A stretch of DNA of 53,784 nucleotides from Rhodospirillaceae bacterium. GTDB lineage: Bacteria > Pseudomonadota > Alphaproteobacteria > Bin65. Both the position numbers and the translations under genes were made by a program. The stretch spans positions 1-53,784 of the forward strand of contig VXNK01000064.1 of assembly GCA_009840595.1 (NCBI GenBank). The letters are read 5' to 3'. Position 1 is the first letter of the stretch. Each line of letters opens with the position of its first letter. This document shows, piece after piece, positions 1 to 7,906 of this stretch. Below the pieces are notes generated by a model. That model was not told where the DNA came from, ran no database searches, and saw only the letters and a list, made by a program, of their open reading frames with translations.

Positions 1-28
1 CTTCCATCCTGCCCTCCCGAAGTTGCGG

Positions 29-65
29 CCGGGCCGGCGGCGGTTCAGCCCGGCCGCCGGCCCGG
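29..65 (-). terminator. GC hairpin after the ABC permease gene
   Basis: A perfect 13-bp inverted repeat (29-41 and 53-65) with an 11-nt loop lies just downstream of the stop of the minus-strand ABC permease gene. No U-run follows on the minus strand, so it is not a canonical intrinsic terminator. It could stabilise the mRNA 3' end or assist termination. Confidence 0.35.
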
Positions 66-100
66 TTCCGCAGTTTCCTGCCGGAAACCGCCGACGCCGT

Positions 101-967
101 CTAGCCCTTGCCGCGCCAGGGAATGAGCTTGCGCTCCAGCATCCGCATCAGGAGCTCGATGGCGAAGCCGATCAGCCCGATAATGACGATGCCGATCACC
201 ACGACATCCGTGTTCAGGAAGTTCTTGGCGATCATGATCATCGAGCCGAGGCCGTAGTCGGCCGCAATCAGTTCGGCCGCCACCACGGTGCCCCAGCAGA
301 CGCCCATGGCGGTGCGCACGCCGGTGAAGATTTCCGGCAGCGCGTTCGGCAGGACCACCCGGAGCAGCACCTGGAGCTTGGTTGCGCCCAGGGAATAGGC
401 TGCGTGGACCTTCGACACCCGCACGCTGCTCACGCCGGCCCGCGCCGCGATGATCATGATGAACAGCGAAGCCAGGGTGAGCAGGAATATCTTCGCGAAC
501 TCGTCGATGCCGAACCACAGGATGATCAGCGGGATCAGGGCGAGCGGGGGAATCGGACGGATGAACTCGACGATCGGATCGAAAAACCCCTTGGCGACCG
601 ACCACAGCCCCATGGCGAATCCGAGCGGAATGCCGATCGCGGCGCCGATCACGACGCCGGCAAGCACCCGGACCACGCTGATCCCGATATGGTCCCACAG
701 GGCGACGTTGCGGAAGCCCTCGTTCGTCAGTTTCCCGACACGGTCGAACACGGCGTCGAGCGCCGGCCAGTAAATCGGCTTGATCCAGCCCGACGCCGTC
801 GCAACCCACCAGAGGATTAGAAGGGCGACGATGGAAATGATCCCGTAACCGCGGCCGGAATTGACCGCCGAAGCGTCGCCGAACTTGACCGTTTTCTGCC
901 GGGTGAAGCTGTTGTCGGCCAGACCCAGCCAGATCATCCAGCGCGATGGTTGATTCCCGTTAGCCAT
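101..967 (-). CDS. tauC: ABC transporter permease, TauC/SsuC type
   Basis: Inner-membrane permease of a taurine/sulfonate-class ABC importer, 288 aa, usual family length. About six hydrophobic segments are visible, the first around residues 43-60. The EAA-loop signature that docks on the ATPase is present (HAAYSLGATKLQVLL, then LPNALPEIFTG). The wording of the second half (RPIPPLALIPLIILWFGI, VAAELIAADYGLG, TDVVVIGI) is very close to the TauC pattern as I know it. The gene overlaps the end of the upstream ATPase gene by 8 bp, which fits co-translation. Taurine is the best guess because alanine dehydrogenase and an omega-aminotransferase are next door, but other aliphatic amines or sulfonates remain possible. 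Confidence 0.85.
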   Translation of the reverse strand: MANGNQPSRWMIWLGLADNSFTRQKTVKFGDASAVNSGRGYGIISIVALLILWWVATASGWIKPIYWPALDAVFDRVGKLTNEGFRNVALWDHIGISVVRVLAGVVIGAAIGIPLGFAMGLWSVAKGFFDPIVEFIRPIPPLALIPLIILWFGIDEFAKIFLLTLASLFIMIIAARAGVSSVRVSKVHAAYSLGATKLQVLLRVVLPNALPEIFTGVRTAMGVCWGTVVAAELIAADYGLGSMIMIAKNFLNTDVVVIGIVIIGLIGFAIELLMRMLERKLIPWRGKG

Positions 968-1847
968 GGCCCACTCCCTCCGCGCGTCCCATGATCTCCT
1001 CTTCCATCTCCCAGATCATGGAGAGGATCTCTTCGCGCTTTTCGATAAAGTCCGGCGAAGCCTTGATATCCCGCGGGCTTTCCGTCAGCCCGCGCTTGGC
1101 GAACGGCAGGCGGTATTCCCGTTCGATCCGTCCCGGCCGCGGCGCCATCACGATCAGGCGCTCGCCCAGGAACAGGGCCTCTTCCACCGAATGGGTGATC
1201 AGGATGATGGTCTTGCGGGTCTCGTCCCAGAGCTGGAGCACGAGACCCTGCATCTTTTCGCGCGTCAGCGCATCGAGCGCGCCGAGCGGCTCGTCCATCA
1301 GGATGACTTCCGGATCGTTCGCCAGGCAGCGGGCCAGCGCGACGCGCTGCTGCATCCCGCCCGAGAGCTGGTAGACCGGCTTTTTTGCGAAGTCCTGAAG
1401 GCCGACCGTCTCGAGCAGATGCCCGACCGTCGCCTTGATGTCGCCGGAAGGCTTGCCGGCCATTTTCGGCCCGAAGGCGATATTCTTTTCGACCGTCAGC
1501 CACTCGAACAGGGCGCCCTGCTGAAAGACCATGCCGCGTTCCGCGCCCGGGCCCGTGACGACCGAAGCGTCGGTATCGGCGATCATACCGCGGTCCGCGC
1601 CCGGTCCGGTGACGACCGAGGCCGCGCCGTCGGGCTGCGGATCCTGCAGGACGACCCGGCCGGCAGTGGGCGACAGGAATCCCGCGATGATGTTGAGCAA
1701 GGTCGTCTTGCCGCAACCCGACGGTCCGAGCACTGACATCAGTTCCCCGGGTTGCAGGTCCAGCGACACATGGTCAAGCGCCCGCACCGGCTCCCCGCCG
1801 GGCACGGTGAAGACCATGGAAACGTCTTGAATCGAGAGCGCTTTCAT
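960..1847 (-). CDS. tauB: ABC transporter ATP-binding protein, TauB/SsuB type, with internal duplication
   Basis: Cytoplasmic ATPase energising the adjacent permease, 295 aa, slightly long for TauB/SsuB (usually about 255-275). Visible motifs: Walker A GPSGCGKTT (about residues 42-50), Q-loop VFQQ, signature LSGGMQQR, Walker B VILMDEP, and the H-loop ITHS. The extra length is largely an 18-residue tandem duplication before the Q-loop: TGPGADRGM followed by TGPGAERGM. Only the second copy keeps the VFQQ Q-loop; in the first it reads IADTD. The ATG at 1847 has a strong upstream GGGGAGGGG ribosome binding site. The gene sits between the binding-protein and permease genes. Confidence 0.87.
   Translation of the reverse strand: MKALSIQDVSMVFTVPGGEPVRALDHVSLDLQPGELMSVLGPSGCGKTTLLNIIAGFLSPTAGRVVLQDPQPDGAASVVTGPGADRGMIADTDASVVTGPGAERGMVFQQGALFEWLTVEKNIAFGPKMAGKPSGDIKATVGHLLETVGLQDFAKKPVYQLSGGMQQRVALARCLANDPEVILMDEPLGALDALTREKMQGLVLQLWDETRKTIILITHSVEEALFLGERLIVMAPRPGRIEREYRLPFAKRGLTESPRDIKASPDFIEKREEILSMIWEMEEEIMGRAEGVGHG
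1531..1638 (-). repeat. 54-bp in-frame tandem duplication inside tauB
   Basis: Two head-to-tail copies start at 1531 and 1585, an offset of 54 bp (18 codons). The first 39 bp of each match at 33 positions by hand alignment; the remainder has diverged. The offset is a multiple of three, so the reading frame is kept. The divergence suggests the duplication is not recent. Confidence 0.8.
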
Positions 1848-1888
1848 CGCCCCTCCCCTGTTCTCGCCGCAACGAAGCGATGCGGGAG

Positions 1889-1916
1889 AAAAAAGCGCGG
1901 TCCCGAAGGACCGCGC
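1889..1916 (-). terminator. Intrinsic terminator between the binding-protein and ATPase genes
   Basis: On the minus strand a 9-bp GC-rich stem (1895-1903 with 1908-1916) closes a UUCG-type tetraloop and is followed by six U residues (1889-1894). It starts 12 bases after the binding-protein stop and lies before the ATPase gene of the same operon. It would let the binding protein be made in excess while partial read-through supplies ATPase and permease. Confidence 0.85.
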
Positions 1917-1927
1917 CTGTTCACGCT

Positions 1928-2905
1928 CTACTTGAGGAAACTGGCGTCGACGGTGCCGCTATAGCTGGCGAGCGCCTTTTCCAGTTGCTTCTGCTGCACG
2001 AAGAAATCGGCGACCTGCTTCATGAAATCCTGGACGGTGCCGCCCATCCATGCCTTGGACGCCTGGTCCGCCTTGGACGGGAACGAGAACATCCGGATCA
2101 TGTTGGCCGTGGCGTCGTTGTCCATGCCGGCGGCCTTGGAGATCTTCGGCAGGGCCGCTTTCGGGTCCTTGCCGTAGGCGGCGTTGGCGGCGTCCGTAAC
2201 GTCCATGAACTTCTGGACGAGCTTCGGATGCTCCTTGATGAAGTCCCCGGTGGCGGAGATGACGTCGAAGACGCGGATGCCGATGGCTTCCTGCTCCTTG
2301 GCCGTCATCAGGTATTCGCCGCGTTCCTTCATGCGCAGCATCGGCCCGCCGAAGGCGCAGCCCATGACGATATCGCCGCGGGCGAAAGCGACGGCGGCGT
2401 CGGCGCCGTTCATCTGCACCATGTTCACCTTCGAGGCGTCGACGCCCAGATGGTCGAGCATACGCAGCAACTTGTAGTGGGTGACGTTGCCGATCGGGGT
2501 GCCGACCTTCTTGCCCTCGAGCTCCTTGGCGTTGGCCTTGGTGATGCCGGAAGCCTTGCTGACGACGCAGTTGTCGGCTTCGGCGTAGGACACGGCCACG
2601 CCGATCAGTTTGAGATCCAGGCCCTTGGAGACGGCGACCACGAAGGGAACGAGCCCCTGGCTGTAGGCGATCTGGACCTTGCCGGACGCCATGGCCAGGG
2701 ACATTTCGTTGCCGTTGCCGAACGCGCGCCAGTTGACCTTGACGCCCATTTCCTTGTCGTAGGTCTTGTCCAGCTGGGCGACCTGGTTGGCGGTCGGCCA
2801 TTCCTGGAAATAGGCGACGGTGATTTCCTTGAGCTGGGCGTTCGCCGCCGGTACGGCGACTGCCAGCGCAACAGCCCCCAGGGCAAGGTTGCGGAGGAAT
2901 GTCAT
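1928..2905 (-). CDS. tauA: ABC transporter periplasmic substrate-binding protein, TauA-like
   Basis: Periplasmic solute receptor of the adjacent importer, 325 aa. Residues 1-23 form a Sec signal peptide (hydrophobic LALGAVALAVAVPA, cleavage after ANA). The mature part opens with KEITVAYFQEWPTANQVAQ and continues with FGNGNEMSLAMASGKVQIAY, the pattern of the taurine/nitrate/sulfonate binding family. The ATG at 2905 has an AAAGGA ribosome binding site. The gene is followed by an intrinsic terminator and then the ATPase and permease genes. The ligand is not provable from sequence; taurine or a related amine is inferred from the neighbouring aminotransferase and alanine dehydrogenase. Confidence 0.83.
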   Translation of the reverse strand: MTFLRNLALGAVALAVAVPAANAQLKEITVAYFQEWPTANQVAQLDKTYDKEMGVKVNWRAFGNGNEMSLAMASGKVQIAYSQGLVPFVVAVSKGLDLKLIGVAVSYAEADNCVVSKASGITKANAKELEGKKVGTPIGNVTHYKLLRMLDHLGVDASKVNMVQMNGADAAVAFARGDIVMGCAFGGPMLRMKERGEYLMTAKEQEAIGIRVFDVISATGDFIKEHPKLVQKFMDVTDAANAAYGKDPKAALPKISKAAGMDNDATANMIRMFSFPSKADQASKAWMGGTVQDFMKQVADFFVQQKQLEKALASYSGTVDASFLK

Positions 2906-2964
2906 GGGTTGTCCTTTCTGGTTGATGCTTTTGCAAACACCGATGCGCGGTGTGCTTCCCTGTT

Positions 2965-2998
2965 GATACCGGGGTCGATACCGGGGTCGATACCGGGC
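2965..2998. repeat. 12-bp tandem repeat upstream of tauA
   Basis: The unit GATACCGGGGTC occurs twice in full (2965-2976, 2977-2988), with a third copy nearly complete (2989-2998). It lies in the 143-bp spacer between the ald stop and the tauA start, about 60 bp upstream of the tauA ATG. It could be simple slippage or a repeated protein-binding site. Confidence 0.75.
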
Positions 2999-3048
2999 GC
3001 CGGTTCGATGGCCCGGTCCCGGAATTGTAACCGGTCCCTTTCGTCCGG

Positions 3049-4167
3049 TCAGTGCTTAATCGCTTCCCTCGGATCGCAAAATTCATGGCCGAGGCTCTCG
3101 GCGACGGCAGCATGGGTGATCCGGCCGGCGTGCACGTTCAGGCCGTTCATCAGGTGCGGATCGTCGGCCAGCGCCCCGCGCCAGCCCTTGTCGGCGATCG
3201 CCAGCGTATAAGGCAACGTCGCGTTGTTTAACGCCTGGGCCGAGGTGCGTGGGACGCCGCCGGGCATGTTGGCGACGCAATAGTGGACCACATCGTCGAC
3301 GACATAGACCGGATCGTCATGGGTCGTCGGCCTGGAGGTCTCGAAACAGCCGCCCTGGTCGATGGCGACATCGACGACGACCGCCCCGGGTTTCATCCGG
3401 CTGACAAGCCCGGCCGAAACCAGTTTCGGAGCGGCCGCACCAGGCACCAGGACGCCGCCGATCACCAGGTCCGCGGCGATGCAGTGGCGCTCGATGGCGT
3501 CGCGGGTCGAGAAAACCGTGTTCAGCGGCCGGCCGAACTGGCGCCAGAGCCGCCGCAACTGGTCGACGTTGCGGTCCAGCACCCAAACGTCGGCGCCCAT
3601 GCCGAGAGCGATGTGGATGGCGTGGGTGCCGACGACGCCGCCGCCGATCACCACGATCTTGCCCGGATCGACGCCCGGCACGCCGCCCAGAAGGATTCCC
3701 AGGCCGTAATGGGTTTTCTCGAGGTAGTAGGTGCCCGCCTGGACCGCCATGCGGCCGGCCACTTCCGACATCGGCGCGAGCAGCGGCAGGCCGCCGGACG
3801 GCGACGTCACGGTCTCGTAAGCGATGCAGGTCGCGCCGCTCTCGATCAGGTCGTCGGTCTGCTCCGGATCGGGCGCGAGATGCAGATAGGTGAACAGGAT
3901 CTGCCCCTTGCGCAGCATGGCGCGCTCCGGCGCCAGCGGCTCCTTCACCTTCACGATCATTTCGGCTTCGGCGAAGACCGCGGCGGCGGAAGCCGCAATG
4001 GACGCGCCGGCCTCCTCATAGTGCGCATCGGTCATGCCGATTGCCGCACCGGCCCCGCTCTCGACGACGACCCGATGACCGTGCGCGACAAGCTCGCGGA
4101 CGTTGCCCGGAATCAGCCCGACCCGGTATTCGTGAACCTTCGTTTCCTTCGGAACGCCAATCAGCAT
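3049..4167 (-). CDS. ald: Alanine dehydrogenase
   Basis: NAD-dependent L-alanine dehydrogenase (alanine to pyruvate plus ammonia), 372 aa, normal length. The start is set at [18 protein letters not shown], the conserved N-terminus of the AlaDH/PNT family; the open frame extends 11 codons upstream without family resemblance. The Rossmann nucleotide-binding motif is visible ([13 protein letters not shown], near residue 170), as are VKVKEPL and the C-terminal [10 protein letters not shown] motif. The gene is first in the minus-strand operon with tauABC and divergent from an omega-aminotransferase. In known taurine catabolic clusters this enzyme regenerates the pyruvate used by taurine:pyruvate aminotransferase; that role is inferred here. 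Confidence 0.93.
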   Translation of the reverse strand: MLIGVPKETKVHEYRVGLIPGNVRELVAHGHRVVVESGAGAAIGMTDAHYEEAGASIAASAAAVFAEAEMIVKVKEPLAPERAMLRKGQILFTYLHLAPDPEQTDDLIESGATCIAYETVTSPSGGLPLLAPMSEVAGRMAVQAGTYYLEKTHYGLGILLGGVPGVDPGKIVVIGGGVVGTHAIHIALGMGADVWVLDRNVDQLRRLWRQFGRPLNTVFSTRDAIERHCIAADLVIGGVLVPGAAAPKLVSAGLVSRMKPGAVVVDVAIDQGGCFETSRPTTHDDPVYVVDDVVHYCVANMPGGVPRTSAQALNNATLPYTLAIADKGWRGALADDPHLMNGLNVHAGRITHAAVAESLGHEFCDPREAIKH

Positions 4168-4444
4168 GTCCCTTCGCTCCGCAGCGGCCGTCCCCGGCAA
4201 AATCGATGCACTTCCCTCACCCCGGTCGATAACCCCGAACCGCGGCGCCTTCCTAGTAACATACTCGCGATACGCAAAATCGCTGATGGCTTTCGAGGGG
4301 ATTTTGGTCTTTTCCGGGGTTCATCGTTATGTCTCTATAGGCTCTCGACAGCGATCCGCGCCGCCGGCAAATGCGGGCGGCGGCGGATGATGTTTTCGGG
4401 GGCGCCGGAAGCGGCAGGAAATTTCCCCGCTGGAGGGTTTGGAT
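4168..4444. promoter_or_regulatory. Divergent control region, ald-tauABC versus aminotransferase
   Basis: 277 bp separates the ald start (minus) from the aminotransferase start (plus), so promoters for both units must lie here or upstream. It is richer in A/T than the flanks around 4250-4340. A 7-bp inverted repeat, CAAAATC (4275-4281) and GATTTTG (4300-4306), is separated by 18 bp and is a candidate operator. I found no convincing -35/-10 pair, and no regulator gene is in view. Confidence 0.5.
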
Positions 4445-5758
4445 ATGGATTTCACGGCGAATTCGCTTGAAGAACACTGGATGCCGTTCACGCCGAACCG
4501 CGAGTTCAAGGAAGAACCGCGGCTGGTGGAGAAGAGCAGCGGCATCCGCCTGGTCGACCACAGGGGCGGCACGGTGCTCGACGGCTCGTCCGGCCTGTTC
4601 TGCGTGCCGGCCGGCCACGGCCGGCGCGAGATCGCCGACGCCGTCCACGAACAGCTGCTGAAGAACGACTATACCGCGCCGTTCAATCTCGGCCATTCGG
4701 GCTCGTTCCAGCTTGCCAGGATGGTCTCGGCGATTACGCCGGAGCCGATCAACCACGTCTTCTTCACCAATTCGGGCTCGGAATCGATCGATACGGCGCT
4801 CAAGATCTGCATGGCGTATCACGGCGCCCGCGGCGACCACCGGCGCCAGCGTTTCGTCTCGCGCGAGCGCGCCTATCACGGCGTCAACATGGGCGGCGTT
4901 TCGCTGTCCGGCATGGTGAAGAACCGGGACATCTTCTCCGTCTGCATGCCCTATGTCGTGAACATGCGGCACACCTGGCGGCCGGAGGACCGGTTCACCC
5001 GCGGCCAGGCGGAGAACGGCGAAGACCTCGCCAACGACCTGCAGCGCTTCTGCGATACCTATGGCGGCTACACGATCGCCGCCTGTTTCGTCGAGCCGGT
5101 CGCCGGGTCGACGGGCGTGCTCGTGCCGCCGAAGGGATACCTGGAGCGGCTGCGCGAGATCTGCGACGCCAACGGCATCCTGCTGGTATTCGACGAGGTC
5201 ATCACGGGCTTCGGCCGGCTCGGGCCGCCGTTTGCGGCCGAGGCCTTCGGCGTCACGCCGGACATCATGACGATGGCAAAGGCGCTCACCAACGGCTGCC
5301 AGCCGATGGGCGCCGTCGCCGTGAAAGACGAGATTTACGATACCGTGGTCGATGCGTCGCCGGACGGCGCCATCGAGTTCTTCCACGGCTACACCTATTC
5401 CGCCCATCCCGCCGCCTGCGCCGCCGGCATCGCGACCCAGACGCTCTACCGGGACGGCGGGCTGTTCGAGCAGGGCGCCGCGCTGATCGACCATTTCCAG
5501 GACGCGGTCTACGCCCTGGAGGAGATGGACATCGTCACCGACGTGCGCGGCTGCGGCCTGATCGCCGGCTTCGACCTGAAACCGGGCGCGAAGCCCGGGG
5601 CCCTGGGGCCGCAGGTGCAAAAGCGCCTGTTCTGGAACGGCCTCCACGTCAAGTTCACCGGCGACGCCGGCATTATCGCGCCGCCCTTCATTTCGACGAA
5701 AGACGATATCGACGAGATGATCGACATCCTGCGCCGCACGCTGCTGGAATATTCCTGA
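4445..5758 (+). CDS. Class III omega-aminotransferase (beta-alanine/taurine:pyruvate type)
   Basis: PLP-dependent class III aminotransferase, 437 aa. The N-terminus (EEHWMPFTPNREFKEEPRLV) is typical of the beta-alanine:pyruvate transaminase branch. The PLP-binding region shows NSGSESIDTALK, the FDEVITGFGR motif, and the Schiff-base lysine in TMAKALTNG. The ATG at 4445 is preferred over TTG at 4439 because GGAGGG at 4432-4437 sits 7 nt upstream of the ATG. The likely amino acceptor is pyruvate, giving alanine that the divergently encoded alanine dehydrogenase can recycle. Donor candidates are taurine, beta-alanine or another omega-amine. A strong terminator follows. Confidence 0.9.
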   Translation: MDFTANSLEEHWMPFTPNREFKEEPRLVEKSSGIRLVDHRGGTVLDGSSGLFCVPAGHGRREIADAVHEQLLKNDYTAPFNLGHSGSFQLARMVSAITPEPINHVFFTNSGSESIDTALKICMAYHGARGDHRRQRFVSRERAYHGVNMGGVSLSGMVKNRDIFSVCMPYVVNMRHTWRPEDRFTRGQAENGEDLANDLQRFCDTYGGYTIAACFVEPVAGSTGVLVPPKGYLERLREICDANGILLVFDEVITGFGRLGPPFAAEAFGVTPDIMTMAKALTNGCQPMGAVAVKDEIYDTVVDASPDGAIEFFHGYTYSAHPAACAAGIATQTLYRDGGLFEQGAALIDHFQDAVYALEEMDIVTDVRGCGLIAGFDLKPGAKPGALGPQVQKRLFWNGLHVKFTGDAGIIAPPFISTKDDIDEMIDILRRTLLEYS

Positions 5759-5786
5759 ACCGCGCGCGGACGCGGCAGACGTAAAG

Positions 5787-5817
5787 AAAGGCGGCCTGCG
5801 GGCCGCCTTTCCTTTTT
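5787..5817 (+). terminator. Intrinsic terminator after the aminotransferase gene
   Basis: A 10-bp stem (5787-5796 with 5801-5810) with a 4-nt loop is followed by CC and five T residues. It lies between the convergent aminotransferase gene and phoX-like gene, and the A-rich 5' flank could give weaker termination in the minus direction too. Confidence 0.88.
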
Positions 5818-5838
5818 GCGCGACAGTTCGGCCGGATT

Positions 5839-7776
5839 TCAGCCGATCACGCCGCCGTCGGCCCGGTTAATCGCGATGACGGCCGAGCGCGGCACGGAAT
5901 CGCCACCGCCCGGCCAATGGCTGTTGCCCCGCTCGCCGGGATGCTGGATGCCGACGAAGACGGTCCGGCGGTCGCCGCTGAAGGTCAGGCCGGTGATCTC
6001 GCACTCCTTCGGCCCGACCAGGAAGCGCCTGATCTCGCCGGTTGCCGGATCGCCGATCAGCATCTGGTTGTTGCCCATGCCGGCAAAGTCCCCTTCGTTC
6101 GAATAGTTGCCGTCGGTCTGGATCCACAGCAGCCCCCGGCTGTCGAAGGCCAGGCCGTCGGGCGAGTTGAAGAAGTTGCCGGGATTGACGTTGTCCGAGC
6201 CCTTGCGGTCGTCCTTGTGCACGGCCGGATTGCCGGCGAGCACATACAGGTCCCACGAAAAGGTTTTCGCCGTGTGGTCGCCGTTTGCCGGCCGCCAGCG
6301 GACGATCTGGCCGTATTTGTTGCCGGCCCGCGGGTTGGGACCGCCGACCGGAGTCGGATCGCCGCCGGCGTTCGGCTTCCTGCCGCGGTTCTTGTTGTTG
6401 GTGAGCGCGCAATAGGCCTCGGCCTTGTGCGGATTGGCGGCGACCCATTCCGGCCGGTCCATCGTCGTCGCCTTGACGGCGGAGGCCGCCATGCGCGTGT
6501 GGATGCAGATTTCGGCGAGGGACGCCATGCCGGTCGTCTGCGGCGTCAGCGCCAGCCATTCTCCGGTGCCGTCGGCGTCGAAGCGCGCGGCGTAGAGCGT
6601 GCCTCGGTCGAGCAGATCGTCGTTCCCACCGCCGGCCGCGTACACGCCGTCCGAGACGTAGCGGTAGAGATACTCGCCGCGCTCGTCGTCGCCCATATAG
6701 ACGACGATCCGGCCGTTGGCGGCGACGACCAGTTCGGCATTCTCGTGCTTCATGCGGCCGAGGGCGGTGCGCTTTTTCGGCGTGGACGTCGGATCGAGCG
6801 GGTCGATCTCCACGACATAGCCGGCCCGGTTCGGCTCGTTGGGATGTTTCGCGATGTCGAAACGCGCGTCGGCCGTCGCCCAGGCATAGCCCCAGTCCTT
6901 GTGCCGGATGCCGTAGCGCCTGAAGCCGGGCGACAGCGCCAGGGCCTCGTCGCTCGACGAGAAGTAGCCGTTGAAATTCTCCTCACAGGTCAGATAGGTG
7001 CCCCAGGGCGTGCGGCCGTTGCCGCAATTGTTCCAGGTGCCGAGCGAGCGCCGCCCGGTCGGGTCCGCTTTGGTTTTGAGCAGGTCGTGACCGGCCGCCG
7101 GACCAGTCAACTCCATCGGCGTGTCGGCCGTGATGCGGCGGTTGTAGGGCGAGTCCTTCACGACCCGCCATGTGCCGCCGGACTGCGCGACCTCCATGAC
7201 GGAGACGCCGTGGGCCGCCTTGCCCTTGCGCACGTCGTCGGCGGTTTCCGGCTTCATCGAATCGCGCATGCCGTACATGATCGAGCGGTTGGTGTATTCG
7301 TTGTTGACGGCGAGGATGCTGCGCGCGCCCGACTGGAAAAGGGCCATGCCGTCGGTATTGTCGCCGAACGCCATTTCCTGCGACGCCCCGGTGCCGCGGG
7401 TCGCGGGGTCGAACGCTTTGCCCCCGGACCACAGCGGATCGCCCCAGCGCACGACGATATGCCAGCGGTAGCCCTCCGGCACCTGCACCGTGTCCGCGGT
7501 GCCCGCGGCAACCGCCTTGAACGCCAGCCGGCCGCCGGCGGCGCGGGCGTCGCCGGCGGTGAGCGCCGCAGTGCAAGTTAGAGAGGCGCCGGCCAGAAAG
7601 GCGCCGGTCCCGACGGCGACGGCGCCGCCCAGAAAGCCCCGGCGTGAGACGTGCTCTTCGACAACGCGATCGAAACCGGTTTCTTCCGGTCGCGGATCGT
7701 TGAGTTCGTCGAACTCATCGAACGAGCGTTCTGCGGTGTCCAGCGGGTCCCCGCGGTAATTCTGACGATCGGTCAT
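5839..7776 (-). CDS. phoX: PhoX-family alkaline phosphatase (DUF839), Tat-exported
   Basis: Large PhoX/DUF839 phosphatase, 645 aa from the ATG at 7776, which has a GGGGGCAGG ribosome binding site. A twin-arginine signal is clear: SRRGFLGG with the arginine pair at residues 45-46, followed by a hydrophobic stretch and cleavage near ARA. The 44-residue N-terminal acidic lead before the RR is typical of PhoX. Family traits visible: WNNCGNGRTPWGTYLTCEENFNGY split over about residues 200-225, FNSPDGLAFDSRGLLWIQTDG and a C-terminal VGIQHPGERG. PhoX enzymes hydrolyse phosphate monoesters in the periplasm or outside the cell, using iron and calcium. It is monocistronic between a terminator and era. 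Conditions of expression cannot be read from sequence; I saw no good Pho box. Confidence 0.88.
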   Translation of the reverse strand: MTDRQNYRGDPLDTAERSFDEFDELNDPRPEETGFDRVVEEHVSRRGFLGGAVAVGTGAFLAGASLTCTAALTAGDARAAGGRLAFKAVAAGTADTVQVPEGYRWHIVVRWGDPLWSGGKAFDPATRGTGASQEMAFGDNTDGMALFQSGARSILAVNNEYTNRSIMYGMRDSMKPETADDVRKGKAAHGVSVMEVAQSGGTWRVVKDSPYNRRITADTPMELTGPAAGHDLLKTKADPTGRRSLGTWNNCGNGRTPWGTYLTCEENFNGYFSSSDEALALSPGFRRYGIRHKDWGYAWATADARFDIAKHPNEPNRAGYVVEIDPLDPTSTPKKRTALGRMKHENAELVVAANGRIVVYMGDDERGEYLYRYVSDGVYAAGGGNDDLLDRGTLYAARFDADGTGEWLALTPQTTGMASLAEICIHTRMAASAVKATTMDRPEWVAANPHKAEAYCALTNNKNRGRKPNAGGDPTPVGGPNPRAGNKYGQIVRWRPANGDHTAKTFSWDLYVLAGNPAVHKDDRKGSDNVNPGNFFNSPDGLAFDSRGLLWIQTDGNYSNEGDFAGMGNNQMLIGDPATGEIRRFLVGPKECEITGLTFSGDRRTVFVGIQHPGERGNSHWPGGGDSVPRSAVIAINRADGGVIG

Positions 7777-7840
7777 GCCTGCCCCCAGGTTCGGAAAATC
7801 GGCGGAAGTTTCCGCCTGGCCGCCGCCGCAAGGATACGGT

Positions 7841-7880
7841 GTTTCAAATGAGTGACGGATCGGCGAGCGGAATTTGAAAC
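7841..7880 (-). promoter_or_regulatory. Perfect 9-bp dyad upstream of phoX
   Basis: GTTTCAAAT (7841-7849) and ATTTGAAAC (7872-7880) form a perfect inverted repeat with a 22-bp spacer, so the half-sites are centred 31 bp apart, about three helical turns. It lies 65 bp upstream of the phoX ATG, a plausible place for a regulator. It does not resemble the known PhoB box. It also lies just after the era stop only in the sense of genome position; era is transcribed away from it. Confidence 0.45.
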
Positions 7881-7906
7881 CTGCCGGGCGCCACCGGGCT
7901 GCGGCG

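Noticed and set aside
2965-2998. Replication-origin iterons or plasmid origin
   Set aside because: Only three short copies, no DnaA boxes, no rep or par replication gene near; a tandem slippage product or operator is simpler.
1880-3211. Long plus-strand open frame (443 codons) opposite tauA
   Set aside because: It is antisense to a clear binding-protein gene, lacks any family resemblance, and long spurious frames are expected in GC-rich DNA. The same applies to 3283-4470, 5917-7581, 11029-13209 and 46626-48053.
4439-4444. TTG at 4439 as the aminotransferase start
   Set aside because: It lies 1 nt after the GGAGGG ribosome binding site; the ATG at 4445 is properly spaced.
7777-7906. Pho box upstream of phoX
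   Set aside because: No pair of CTGTCAT-like 7-mers with 4-bp spacing could be found on either strand; only the unrelated dyad stands out.
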